Assembly (NCBI GenBank): GCA_963816775.1
Contig: CAWFLX010000031.1
Span: 1-64,000 of the forward strand
Source of the DNA: JAFAXD01 sp963816775
GTDB lineage: Bacteria > Pseudomonadota > Alphaproteobacteria > Rhizobiales > Xanthobacteraceae
Direction of reading: 5' to 3'
Length of the DNA: 64,000 nt
Shown: positions 17,891-26,690 of the stretch, piece after piece
How the letters are laid out: every line of letters begins with the position of its first letter
Position numbering within the stretch: position 1 is the stretch's first letter
Notes under the pieces: generated by a model
Seen by the model: only the letters and a program-made list of their open reading frames with translations
Database searches by the model: none
What the model was told of the DNA's origin: nothing
Translations under genes and position numbers: made by a program

Positions 17891-19186
17891 GTGAATTTCG
17901 TCAATCTGCTCGATACCCCGAGTCTGTGTTTAGAGCCGCACGGGATATCGGATTTGGCGCGCCGCGCCGAAACCGGGCAAGCCCTGCCGCTTGGGCAGTA
18001 TGCAACAGCCGAACGCGCCGGTGATAACATCCTCGTGGCACGCGATCCCCTCGGCTGCGCCAAGGCTTTTTACGGCCGCAGCCGCGACGGCGGTCTCGTT
18101 GTCGGCAACCGCATCGCAAACCTGGTCGGGCGCGGCGTGCCGTTGGCGGAGGTCGCGTCCTGCCCACCCGGCCGGATCATCGCGGTCGGTCCAGGAGTGC
18201 GCTCGCGCGTGCTTGGCGCGCCAGCATCGCAGCAAGCAAAAGTGTCCGCTTTCGATCCGGACGCGCTGCGATCCCGGGCGCGCGAGCGCCTGGCCGCCGC
18301 GTTCACCACGCTCGCCGATCGCCATCGCGGTGCACGCTTCGTCGTCTGTTTGTCGGGAGGCAGCGATAGTTCGATCATCGCAGGCTTCGCCGCCAAACAC
18401 TTGCCAGGCGCAGTCTGCTGCAGCTTTTCGTTCCGGTCCCCCAAGACGGGAGCCGATGTCGGACGGCAGCTTGATCAGCTCGACGCGGTGTCCGACGACT
18501 TTCGCGCGGCATCCCGCGTCGCGCAGTATCTCGGCTTGCCGCTGTTGCCGGTTATGCGCTCGGTAGAGGCCGTTCGTGACGCTCTCCCGCTTGCGATCGG
18601 GCTTTGCCAGGATTGGCGCGATTTCAACGTTCACTGCGCGGTGGTGAACCTGTTCTTGGCGCAGGACATCCGCGCGCGTTTCCCCGGCGATGACGTGGTC
18701 GTTCTGACCGGCGACTTGATGAACGAATATCTGTGCGATTATCGCGAAGAGACTGTTGACGGTCAGGTCTACTACCGGCAGCCCCGTGTCGACATCGGTC
18801 GCCGACGCGACTTCTTCGTCATGGGACTGGATGCGGGCGACCGCGAGATCGGCGTGTTCGGCGCCTATCGGTTGATGCTCTACCAGACCTACGCGTTGCT
18901 GGCCGATCTCTACTTGGCCATACCTGCGAGCGAGCTCGAGCGCGCAAACTTCAAGCACTGGCTCAACGACCCGCTGCTGCCCGACGGTCTTCCCGATCTG
19001 ATAACCCGACAAAAGACGCGCGCACAGGTAGGAGGCAAGGATATGGGCGTCCTCGGTGTCTGCCATCGCCTGGGCGTAACGCCTGCGCATCTGCAGGCAT
19101 GGTGGAAGGAAGCGATCGCGCCCGCCGCCGATCTGCGTGACGTGCTCGATCTCATCCAGGTCGGCAAATACCGGACCTTGCTGTAA
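17891..19186 (+). CDS. Asparagine-synthetase-like protein lacking the glutaminase cysteine
   Basis: 431 residues from GTG. Residues 155-161 (SGGSDSS) are the ATP pyrophosphatase loop of the asparagine synthetase superfamily, and VVLTGDLMNEYLCDY stands where AsnB has the GEGADE block. The N-terminal ~130 residues keep traces of the class II glutaminase fold (ARDPLGCAKAFYG, GLVVGNRIANLVG) but the protein starts MNFVNLLD, with no Cys at position 2 and no MCGI. It probably cannot use glutamine. Relatives without the cysteine (beta-lactam synthetase, CarA, lasso cyclases) form amide bonds by adenylating a carboxylate. It is followed by a true AsnB-type gene 16 bases later. Confidence 0.78.
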   Translation: MNFVNLLDTPSLCLEPHGISDLARRAETGQALPLGQYATAERAGDNILVARDPLGCAKAFYGRSRDGGLVVGNRIANLVGRGVPLAEVASCPPGRIIAVGPGVRSRVLGAPASQQAKVSAFDPDALRSRARERLAAAFTTLADRHRGARFVVCLSGGSDSSIIAGFAAKHLPGAVCCSFSFRSPKTGADVGRQLDQLDAVSDDFRAASRVAQYLGLPLLPVMRSVEAVRDALPLAIGLCQDWRDFNVHCAVVNLFLAQDIRARFPGDDVVVLTGDLMNEYLCDYREETVDGQVYYRQPRVDIGRRRDFFVMGLDAGDREIGVFGAYRLMLYQTYALLADLYLAIPASELERANFKHWLNDPLLPDGLPDLITRQKTRAQVGGKDMGVLGVCHRLGVTPAHLQAWWKEAIAPAADLRDVLDLIQVGKYRTLL

Positions 19187-19202
19187 CCTTGCATCATTCA
19201 TC

Positions 19203-21200
19203 ATGTGTGGAATAGCCGGGTTCTATGATCCGGCCGGGACCGAGCGCGGCGAGGCCGTGCTGGCCCGGATGTTGTCGACGATCCGTTATCGCGGGCCGGA
19301 CGACATCGCGGGATTCTGTCGCGACGGTTACGGCATCGGCATGGTCCGATTGGCGATTGTCGATCTTGTGGGCGGACTGCAACCCGCGCTCACGCCGGAT
19401 CGCTCGGTCGCGCTGGTCTTTAACGGCGAGATCTTCAATTACCGCGACCTGCGGCGCGAACTCGCCGACCAGGGCGAAACGTTCGCCACCAACTCGGAAA
19501 TCGAGGTCCTGCTCAAGCTCTACCAGCGCGAAGGCCTCGCCATGGCGCCGCGCCTGAATGGTCAGTTCGCGATCGCCGTCGTTGACCTCAACCGCAGGCG
19601 CATTGCATTGATCCGCGATCCGTTTGGGATTCGCCCGCTGTTTTGGACCCGCACCGGCGAAGGCGTGGTCTTCGCCTCCGAAGTCAAGGCGCTGGCCGCG
19701 CATCCAGATGTTCGACTCGCGCTCGACCCGGTCGCTGTTCTGCAGACGCTTCGCTTCTGGACCGTGGCGGGCGATCGTTCAGCGTTCGCCGGCGTTCGTC
19801 AGGTGCCGGCCGGCCATTGCCTGACGCTGGGCCCCGGTGGCGAGGAGAAACTCGAGCGTTACTGGACCTGGCCGTTCCCGCAGCAACAGGACGAGCTACG
19901 CCTGCGCAGCGACGAAGACTACTTCGAGGCGTTTCGCGGGCAATTGGATGCGTGTATCCGGCGTCAGTCGATGGCCGATGTCGAGGTCGGAAGCTATTTG
20001 TCCGGCGGGATCGACTCGACGGTACTCGCGGTCAGAGCCGCGCAGCAGATGACTGGTCGGCTGAAGACCTATTCGGTGACGTTCGCCGACGAAGGCTATG
20101 ACGAAAGTCCGGCGCAATCCGAGGTCGTCGAGCACTACAAATTTCGCCATACCGCGATCCGCATAACAGACGCCGACGTTGCGGCGGCATTTCCAGACGT
20201 CGTTTACCACGCGGAAGCGCCGCTCTTTCGCACGGCGCCCGCGCCGCTCTATCGCCTCTCGGAGCGCGTGCGGCAGGACGGCATCAAGGTTGTGATGACG
20301 GGCGAGGGGGCTGACGAGGTTCTGCTCGGCTATGACCTATTCCGCGAGGTCAAGATCAGGCGGTTCTGGGAGCGCCAGCCCGAGTCGCAATGCCGCCCGC
20401 AGCTGTTCCGGCGCCTCTATCACTACCTCCCGCAATTTCGCAACGCGCGCTACGCCGGGATGGTTATCGACATGTACAAGGGGCATCTGATAGCCCCGCA
20501 AGACGCCCACTACGCGATGCGGATCCGCTGGGCGAACGGCAAGGCGATGGAAAATTGCCTGTCGAAAGACATGCAACAACGCTATCGCGACTATGACCCG
20601 GTCGAGGACTTGGCGCGCTGGCTGCCGCCGGGATATTGGGACGCTCCCGATATCGAGAAAGCGCAGCAGATCGAAGTCGCGCTGCTGCTCGGAAACTACC
20701 TGCTGTCGAGCCAGGGCGATCGCATGAGCATGAGCCACTCGGTCGAAGGCCGGTATCCTTACCTTGATCTCGAATTCGTCAAATTTGCCGCCAGCCTGCC
20801 GCAGAACATCAAGCTGCGCAGCCTGCGCGACAAGTACATCCTGCGCAACGCTTTCCGCGACGACATCCCCGAGACGGTGCGCACGCGACCCAAGGTCGCC
20901 TATCAGGCGCCGGAGATGAAGGCGTTCTTCGCCGACGAAACGACTGCGAGCACCACCGCCGATATCCTGTCGGCTGATCGCGTCGACGCGCTCGGGTTGT
21001 TCGACCCGGCGTTCGTGAGCTACCTCTCGACCAAGGCGCGCAGCCGTCAGTTCGATCGCCTCGGTTTCCGTGACAACATGTGTTTCGTCGTCATCATGTC
21101 GACGCTTCTGCTGCATGACCGTTTCGTGAAGGGGCGGGCATCAGCGACCAAAATGAACAGCCAAACCGTGCGATTGCATGAGGGTGCAGTATATCAATGA
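19203..21200 (+). CDS. asnB: Asparagine synthase (glutamine-hydrolysing) family amidotransferase
   Basis: 665 residues. It starts MCGIAGFYDP, exposing Cys2 as the glutaminase nucleophile after Met removal; LVFNGEIFNYRDLR and RDPFGIRPLFW follow. The synthetase domain has SGGIDST at 267-273 and MTGEGADEVLLGYD. It transfers ammonia from glutamine to an adenylated carboxylate. In glycan clusters such proteins (WbpS type) amidate uronic acids, which fits this context better than free asparagine synthesis (inference). The ATG at 19203 is chosen over upstream starts because Cys must be residue 2. The stop overlaps the ACP start. Confidence 0.9.
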   Translation: MCGIAGFYDPAGTERGEAVLARMLSTIRYRGPDDIAGFCRDGYGIGMVRLAIVDLVGGLQPALTPDRSVALVFNGEIFNYRDLRRELADQGETFATNSEIEVLLKLYQREGLAMAPRLNGQFAIAVVDLNRRRIALIRDPFGIRPLFWTRTGEGVVFASEVKALAAHPDVRLALDPVAVLQTLRFWTVAGDRSAFAGVRQVPAGHCLTLGPGGEEKLERYWTWPFPQQQDELRLRSDEDYFEAFRGQLDACIRRQSMADVEVGSYLSGGIDSTVLAVRAAQQMTGRLKTYSVTFADEGYDESPAQSEVVEHYKFRHTAIRITDADVAAAFPDVVYHAEAPLFRTAPAPLYRLSERVRQDGIKVVMTGEGADEVLLGYDLFREVKIRRFWERQPESQCRPQLFRRLYHYLPQFRNARYAGMVIDMYKGHLIAPQDAHYAMRIRWANGKAMENCLSKDMQQRYRDYDPVEDLARWLPPGYWDAPDIEKAQQIEVALLLGNYLLSSQGDRMSMSHSVEGRYPYLDLEFVKFAASLPQNIKLRSLRDKYILRNAFRDDIPETVRTRPKVAYQAPEMKAFFADETTASTTADILSADRVDALGLFDPAFVSYLSTKARSRQFDRLGFRDNMCFVVIMSTLLLHDRFVKGRASATKMNSQTVRLHEGAVYQ

Positions 21201-21466
21201 CGATCGTGGATCAGAAAAGCGTGGCCGATACCATCGCCGAGTGGACGGTGACGAATTTCGGTATCGGACAGCCGGCGTCCGCGTTGCCGCGTGACGAGTC
21301 GCTGGTGGAACTCGGCTTCCTCGATTCCTACGCGGTCGTCGAGCTCGTCGAGTTTCTCGAAAAGAATTGGAATATTGCGATTCTCAACGAAGAGATTACG
21401 CGCGAGAAAATGGGCTCGCTCAACAAGATGGCGACGCTCATCTTGCAGAAACGCGGCACCGCCTGA
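21197..21466 (+). CDS. Acyl carrier protein
   Basis: 89 residues, ATG overlapping the preceding stop (ATGA). GFLDSYAVVELVEFLEK matches the carrier-protein LDS motif; Ser44 would carry the 4'-phosphopantetheine arm. The flanking acidic helices are typical (VVELVEFLEKNWNI and NEEITREK). Stand-alone carrier proteins outside fatty-acid operons usually present an activated acid to a dedicated ligase or acyltransferase. Here it is coupled to an asparagine-synthetase-like amidotransferase, an uncommon pairing in a sugar cluster. No dedicated acyl-ACP ligase is seen in the window. Confidence 0.85.
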   Translation: MTIVDQKSVADTIAEWTVTNFGIGQPASALPRDESLVELGFLDSYAVVELVEFLEKNWNIAILNEEITREKMGSLNKMATLILQKRGTA

Positions 21467-21540
21467 CGGCTGCGCGCAGCCAAACGGCCGATCGCATGTG
21501 ATCGGTTCGGTCCCCGCGTCCACCCGGACGAAACACACCC

Positions 21541-22488
21541 GTGAAAGCACTCGTGACCGGCGCGGCCGGTTTTGTCGGCAGCCACCTGGTCGACGCGCTT
21601 CTGGCGCGCGGCGACACCGTGGTCGCGTTCGACCACCGCTTGCGCGGGAAGTGTCTAACCGACGCCGTGCTGGCACGCACTGCCGCAATCGAGTCCGACA
21701 TTTTCGACGGCGCGGCGGTCGCGCTGGCGGCGCAAGGGTGCGCGGCGATCTTTCACTGCGCGGCGATGGTCGGCGTTGACGCCTATACGAGCCAGCCCGC
21801 GCGTACCATGGAGGTTGAGGAGGTCGGCTTGCGCAACGTGTGCGCCGCTGCGATCGCACAGGGGAACACGTGCGTCGTCTTTGCGTCGTCGTCCGCGGTT
21901 TACGGCCATGCGGACGGCCGCGCGCTCGATGAGGCGCTCGTCGTCGCACCGGTCTCCAACTACGGCATCGCCAAACGGTTCGGAGAACTCTATCTCGCGG
22001 CGGAATACGCCGAGCACGGCTTGCGATCGGCGGCGCTTCGTATCTTCAATATCTATGGTCCGCGGCAGGACGATCGCCTGGTCATCCCGCGCTTCATCCG
22101 CCAGGCATTGGCGGGAGAGCCGATCGTCATCTATGGCGACGGCGGACAAACCCGCGATTTCGTGTATGTCGGCGACGCGGTCGCTGCCGCCATGGCGTGC
22201 GCGGAACAGGTCGCCGGCTTTGAGATCATCAATGTCTGCAGCGGGCGTGATACCGCAATCGCAGCGCTCGCGGACCGCATTATCACCTTGACCGGGTCGC
22301 GATCGTCGATTGCTCGCCGCGCGCCACCGGTGGTGCGCACCGCGTTCGAGATCGAGCGCAGCGTCGGGAGCCGTGACAAGCTTGCGCGGCTGATCGCATT
22401 GCCGCCGACGGGGCTGGACGACGGCCTGCAGCGCACGATCGCGGCGTGGGTGGCCGACCGGGCGGACGGGAGGCGTCGAAGCGGGTGA
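21541..22488 (+). CDS. NAD-dependent epimerase/dehydratase (extended SDR)
   Basis: 315 residues from GTG. MKALVTGAAGFVGSHL is the NAD-binding motif; SSSAVYGHADG and YGIAK supply the catalytic Ser/Tyr/Lys, and ALRIFNIYGPRQ, IYGDGGQTRDFVYVGD are typical of UDP-glucose/uronate epimerases. It likely interconverts a nucleotide sugar used by the glycosyltransferase that follows, whose GTG start overlaps its stop (GTGA). A 74-base gap follows the ACP gene. Confidence 0.85.
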   Translation: MKALVTGAAGFVGSHLVDALLARGDTVVAFDHRLRGKCLTDAVLARTAAIESDIFDGAAVALAAQGCAAIFHCAAMVGVDAYTSQPARTMEVEEVGLRNVCAAAIAQGNTCVVFASSSAVYGHADGRALDEALVVAPVSNYGIAKRFGELYLAAEYAEHGLRSAALRIFNIYGPRQDDRLVIPRFIRQALAGEPIVIYGDGGQTRDFVYVGDAVAAAMACAEQVAGFEIINVCSGRDTAIAALADRIITLTGSRSSIARRAPPVVRTAFEIERSVGSRDKLARLIALPPTGLDDGLQRTIAAWVADRADGRRRSG

Positions 22489-23645
22489 AGCTGCTCATCG
22501 TCACCGAAGGTTATCCCTGGGAACAGGACGTCGCGGGCATTTTCCACCGCGATCAGTTTCGGTTGTTCGCCCAGGCGGGCCTCGACGTGACGGTGGTCGC
22601 GCCGATGCCGTGGGTGCCGCCGCCGCTGGTTGAGCGCAATCCGCGCTGGCGCCGCTATGCGCAGGCGCCCGTGCACCAGATCGATAACGGTTTGCTTATT
22701 ATGCGGCCGCGCTACATGGCGGCGCCGCGCGAAAATGCGTGGTTCGTCCCGGATCTTACCCGCTACGTCGCGATTCGCAGCCTGCGGCTTCCTCGTCCCG
22801 ATGTGATCCAAGCTTATTTCGCGGTGCCGACCGGCGCCGCGGCCCGACTGCTCGCAAGCTATTGGAACGTGCCCTACGCGGTCGGCATGTTGGGCGACGA
22901 CGTCAACATCTATCCACGTCACAACGCGCGCAACCGCCGTCTGCTCAAACGGGTCGTCGATAACGCCGGATTTGCGTTTGCCAACGGTCCGACCATGGCG
23001 ACCAAAGTCGAGGAGCTCACGGGTACGCGCGTGCCGTGGCTGTCGATCGGCGCCTTGTCGACGCGGTTCGCGAGCGCCCCCGATCGCCAGGAGGTGCGCG
23101 CACGGCTCGGCTGGCCGCAGGACCGAAAGGTCGCGCTCTACGTCGGAGCCATCACCCCGACCAAGGGCATTGGCGATCTGATGATGGCGCTCGATCTGAT
23201 GCAGGAGCGCGGGATCCTCACCGTCGCGATCGGAGACGGAGCGCTGCGCGAAGAGCTTGCCCGCAAGCCCGACGTTCTTTGTCTAGGGGTGCGGCCTGCA
23301 TCCGACGTCGCGCTCGCGATGGCGGCGGCCGACGTGCTGGTGCATCCCTCGCACTATGAGGGCTTGCCAACGGTCCTGGTCGAAGCGGCGTTTGCGCGCC
23401 TGCCGATCGTGACGACGGATGCACCTGGCTGCATCGACCTTGCGAGCGACGGCCGCGCCCGCGTCGTGCCGGTTGGCGATTCGCGCGCTCTTGCGGCTGC
23501 GCTCGACGAAACGGTACGCGAGCCGCAAGCCGCCGGACAACGGGCGGCACGGATGCTGGCGCACGTGCGCGAACACTACGATCTGGAGCAAAACGCCGCG
23601 CGCCTCATGGACGTTTACCGACGGCTCGCGAACCGGGCGGCGTGA
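22485..23645 (+). CDS. Glycosyltransferase family 4 (GT-B)
   Basis: 386 residues. The N-terminal acceptor domain starts KLLIVTEGYPWEQDVAGIFHRDQ; the C-terminal donor domain has VALYVGAITPTKGIGDLM and the retaining GT4 signature HPSHYEGLPTVLVEAAFARLPIVTTD. GTG at 22485 overlaps the epimerase stop and aligns with the usual N-terminus. It would add a sugar, with retention of configuration, to the growing surface glycan. Confidence 0.88.
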   Translation: MKLLIVTEGYPWEQDVAGIFHRDQFRLFAQAGLDVTVVAPMPWVPPPLVERNPRWRRYAQAPVHQIDNGLLIMRPRYMAAPRENAWFVPDLTRYVAIRSLRLPRPDVIQAYFAVPTGAAARLLASYWNVPYAVGMLGDDVNIYPRHNARNRRLLKRVVDNAGFAFANGPTMATKVEELTGTRVPWLSIGALSTRFASAPDRQEVRARLGWPQDRKVALYVGAITPTKGIGDLMMALDLMQERGILTVAIGDGALREELARKPDVLCLGVRPASDVALAMAAADVLVHPSHYEGLPTVLVEAAFARLPIVTTDAPGCIDLASDGRARVVPVGDSRALAAALDETVREPQAAGQRAARMLAHVREHYDLEQNAARLMDVYRRLANRAA

Positions 23646-23648
23646 GCC

Positions 23649-25553
23649 ATGTGTGGTCTCGCCGCAATTCTCGCATTGCCGGGGCACCGGGTTCCCGTCG
23701 CGCTCTGCGCGCAAATCGACGCCGCACTAAAGCATCGCGGGCCGGATGCGTCAGGACAAGCCTCCTATCTGCGCGACGGCACGGCGTGTCCACCCGATGC
23801 GGCGGAGATCGCGTTGGTGCATCGGCGCCTATCCATCATCGATCTCGACGCGCGCGCCAACCAGCCGATGAGCTCGGCCGACGGGCGCTATGTGGTGATC
23901 TTCAACGGCGAGATCTACAACTACGTCGAGCTGCGCCAGGAACTCACCCGCGCGGGTCACGCGTTTCAGACAACGTCCGACACCGAAGTTCTGATCGCGG
24001 CGTTCGTCACTTGGGGCGAACAGGCACTCGGGCGTTTCGTCGGGATGTTCGCGTTCGCGCTGCTCGATCGGCAGCGCCGCGAGCTTGTTCTGGCGCGCGA
24101 TCCGTTCGGCATCAAGCCGCTGTTCTGGACGAGCGGCAGCGGACTGTTCGCGATCGCCTCGGAAATCGGGGCGCTGTTGGAAGTCCCCGGAGTTCGGCGC
24201 GAGATCGACCAGGCACGGGCCTGTCTCTTCCTCTCAACTGGCCAGACCGACGAGAGCGAGCGTACCATGTTCGCCGGCGTCCACAGTCTGCCGGCCGGCA
24301 GCTTTGCACGCGTCGCGCTCGACGCGCCAAACGTGCGGCCGATCAGCTATTGGACGCCGACGATTGCGCCCTATGAGCGCGCGCCCGGGTTTGCGGCGCG
24401 TGAATTGCGCGAGACGTTCCTCGAATTGGTCGAGTTGCACCTGCGCAGTGATGTCCCGACCGGCATTGCCCTGTCCGGCGGGATCGACTCCTCCGCGATC
24501 CTCACCTGCGCGCGCCACGTTGGCGGCCCGAAGCTCGACCTGCGGACGTTCAGCTTCACGGCGACCGGATCGGAGGTTGATGAAACGCCTTATATCGAGC
24601 TTGCCGCGCGGGCGGTCGGCGCGCAAAGCCACATGGTGCGGATCGAGCCGGATGAGATCGTCAACGATATCGACCGGCTGGTGGCAGTGCAGGGCGAGCC
24701 GTTCGGCAGCCTCTCGATGTACGCCCAGCATCGCGTGATGGGATTGGCGCACCAGCACGGCGTCAAGGTGATACTCGACGGGCAGGGGGCGGATGAGCTG
24801 TTCGCGGGTTATCGCCCGTATCTGGCCCGCCGGCTGACCGAGCTGCTGGCGTCGTTCCGGGTAACCGAAGCGATACGCTTCATGCGCGCCATGGTGTCGC
24901 TGCCGGGCGCGAGCCCGGTGCTGATCGCCCAGGCGCTCGAGCCTGCCGTAGCGCCGCGCTTGCGCGGCCTGCTTCGCCGGATCATCGGCAGGCCGGTCCT
25001 GCCGCCGTGGATCGATGCGCGCTGGTTCGCCGACCGTATGGCACTGACCACGGTGCGAAGTCTCGCCGGCAGCAAACAGTTCTTTCACGATGCGCTGGTG
25101 CAGGGCCTGACCGAAACCGTGTTGCCGGCGCTGCTTCGCTACGGCGATCGCAACTCGATGGCGTTTTCGATCGAGTCGCGCGTGCCGTTTCTCACGCCGG
25201 CGCTTGCCGATCTTGCCTACTCGCTCCCGGCGGCCCAACTCGTCGACGGCCGCGCCAACTCCAAGGCGGTGCTGCGGATGGCCATGCGCGGCATCGTTCC
25301 GGACGCAATTCTTGACCGGCGCGACAAGGTTGCGTTCTCGACGCCGGACCGAATGTGGGCGCGTTCACTGCAGCCGTGGTTCGTGCGCACCTTCTCGTCC
25401 GAGGCGGCGCGGTCGTTGCCGTGGTTGAAGGCCGATGTGGCACTGCAGACGCTCGAGCAGCGAACCGCGCGGTCGGCGCCATTCGGGTTCGACCTGTGGC
25501 GAACGATCAGCGTGATACGCTGGATCGAGCGGTTCAATGTCGCAATCGCCTGA
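23649..25553 (+). CDS. asnB: Second asparagine synthase (glutamine-hydrolysing) family amidotransferase
   Basis: 634 residues starting MCGLAAIL with Cys2. Glutaminase blocks KHRGPDASG, VIFNGEIYNYVELR and RDPFGIKPLFW are intact. The synthetase domain has SGGIDSS at 276-282 and LDGQGADELFAGYRPYL. It is the second full-length AsnB-type enzyme within 3 kb and differs clearly from the first in sequence, so it probably amidates a different carboxylate. It starts three bases after the GT4 stop and overlaps the next GT4 by 17 bases, so expression is presumably linked. Confidence 0.9.
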   Translation: MCGLAAILALPGHRVPVALCAQIDAALKHRGPDASGQASYLRDGTACPPDAAEIALVHRRLSIIDLDARANQPMSSADGRYVVIFNGEIYNYVELRQELTRAGHAFQTTSDTEVLIAAFVTWGEQALGRFVGMFAFALLDRQRRELVLARDPFGIKPLFWTSGSGLFAIASEIGALLEVPGVRREIDQARACLFLSTGQTDESERTMFAGVHSLPAGSFARVALDAPNVRPISYWTPTIAPYERAPGFAARELRETFLELVELHLRSDVPTGIALSGGIDSSAILTCARHVGGPKLDLRTFSFTATGSEVDETPYIELAARAVGAQSHMVRIEPDEIVNDIDRLVAVQGEPFGSLSMYAQHRVMGLAHQHGVKVILDGQGADELFAGYRPYLARRLTELLASFRVTEAIRFMRAMVSLPGASPVLIAQALEPAVAPRLRGLLRRIIGRPVLPPWIDARWFADRMALTTVRSLAGSKQFFHDALVQGLTETVLPALLRYGDRNSMAFSIESRVPFLTPALADLAYSLPAAQLVDGRANSKAVLRMAMRGIVPDAILDRRDKVAFSTPDRMWARSLQPWFVRTFSSEAARSLPWLKADVALQTLEQRTARSAPFGFDLWRTISVIRWIERFNVAIA

Positions 25554-26664
25554 GCGCCGGCTCGCCTATTTCGCGCTTGATGTCCCGCACAAGGGGCAGG
25601 CGAGCCATATCCACATCAGCGAAATCGTCAACAATCTGCGCCGGCTCGGTTGGCGCGTCGACCTGTTTGCGCCCGAGCCTGCAAGTGAGGGCCGTGCCCG
25701 TCGGCCGATCGAGCGGATCGTTGTCTATTCGGCGGTCATTGCGCGGGCGGTCTTGCAGCTTCACCGCTACGATGTGCTTTACGTCCGCGCACATCCGCTG
25801 GCGTGGCCAGTGACCGCTTGGGCGCGTCTCCTTCGACGCGTGATCGCACAAGAGATCAACGGGATCGAGCTCGACGTCATCGTCAGTCATCCGTGGTTGT
25901 CGCCGATGCGGCGCTTCGTGCGCTGGCTTTATCGCTCGCAATACCGGATGTCGGATCAGTTGTTTCCAGTCACCAAGGAGCTTGCGCAGTGGCTCGCCGG
26001 CGAGCTCCCGGACGATCGCATCACCGTGATTGCGAACGGCGCCAACACCGACCTGTTCCGGCCGATCGACCGGTCCGGCGATCCATTTGTTGCGTTCTTC
26101 GGCGGCCTGACGAGCTGGCACGGCGTCGATCTGATGCTGGACGCGCTGCGTCATCCAAATTGGCCCGCCGGCGTGCAGTTGCTGGTCATCGGCGCGGGCG
26201 CGCAGCAGCACCTGGTGCAACAGGCCGTGCAAGCCGGGCTTCCGGTACGCTGGCTCGGCTATCGTCCGCATGAGCAGATCCCGGAGCTGATCGCCGGCGC
26301 CATCGCGGGCCTCATTCCGATTACCAATCCGCGCGGACGGTCGTCGACGGGCGTTTCGCCGCTCAAGCTCTATGAGACGCTGGCGTGCGGCATTCCGGTG
26401 ATCGCAACGGATTTGCCCGGGCAAGCCGAAGTGGTGCGCGCCGGAAACTGCGGCATTGTCATTCCGTGCGACGATGCGGCGGCACTCGCCGCCGCGGTGG
26501 CAACATGCGCCGCCGATCGCGACTCGGCGCGGGCGATGGGGCGTCGCGGGGCGACCTTCGTGCGCGCCGAACATTCCTGGGCAGCGCGCGCGAAAGAGAT
26601 CGACCGCCGGCTGCGCGCGCCGCTCAGCCGCCCCGCCGTCAACAGTCGCACGGCCTTATCTTAG
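25537..26664 (+). CDS. Glycosyltransferase family 4 (GT-B)
   Basis: 375 residues. Features: KGQASHIHISEIVNNLRRLGWRVDLF in the acceptor domain (the HxxEI region), VTKELAQWL, VIANGANTDLF, VAFFGGLTSWHGVDLML, and GVSPLKLYETLACGIPVIATD with the retaining Glu. It ends the plus-strand block; the next genes are on the other strand. It is likely one of the last glycan-assembly transferases of this transcription unit. Confidence 0.88.
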   Translation: MSQSPERRLAYFALDVPHKGQASHIHISEIVNNLRRLGWRVDLFAPEPASEGRARRPIERIVVYSAVIARAVLQLHRYDVLYVRAHPLAWPVTAWARLLRRVIAQEINGIELDVIVSHPWLSPMRRFVRWLYRSQYRMSDQLFPVTKELAQWLAGELPDDRITVIANGANTDLFRPIDRSGDPFVAFFGGLTSWHGVDLMLDALRHPNWPAGVQLLVIGAGAQQHLVQQAVQAGLPVRWLGYRPHEQIPELIAGAIAGLIPITNPRGRSSTGVSPLKLYETLACGIPVIATDLPGQAEVVRAGNCGIVIPCDDAAALAAAVATCAADRDSARAMGRRGATFVRAEHSWAARAKEIDRRLRAPLSRPAVNSRTALS

Positions 26665-26690
26665 TGTCCCGATTTGGGGCGACATGTCCG

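Noticed and set aside
17930..19204. 424-codon minus-strand ORF opposite the asparagine-synthetase-like gene
   Set aside because: Antisense shadow; the plus strand carries the ATP-loop motif.
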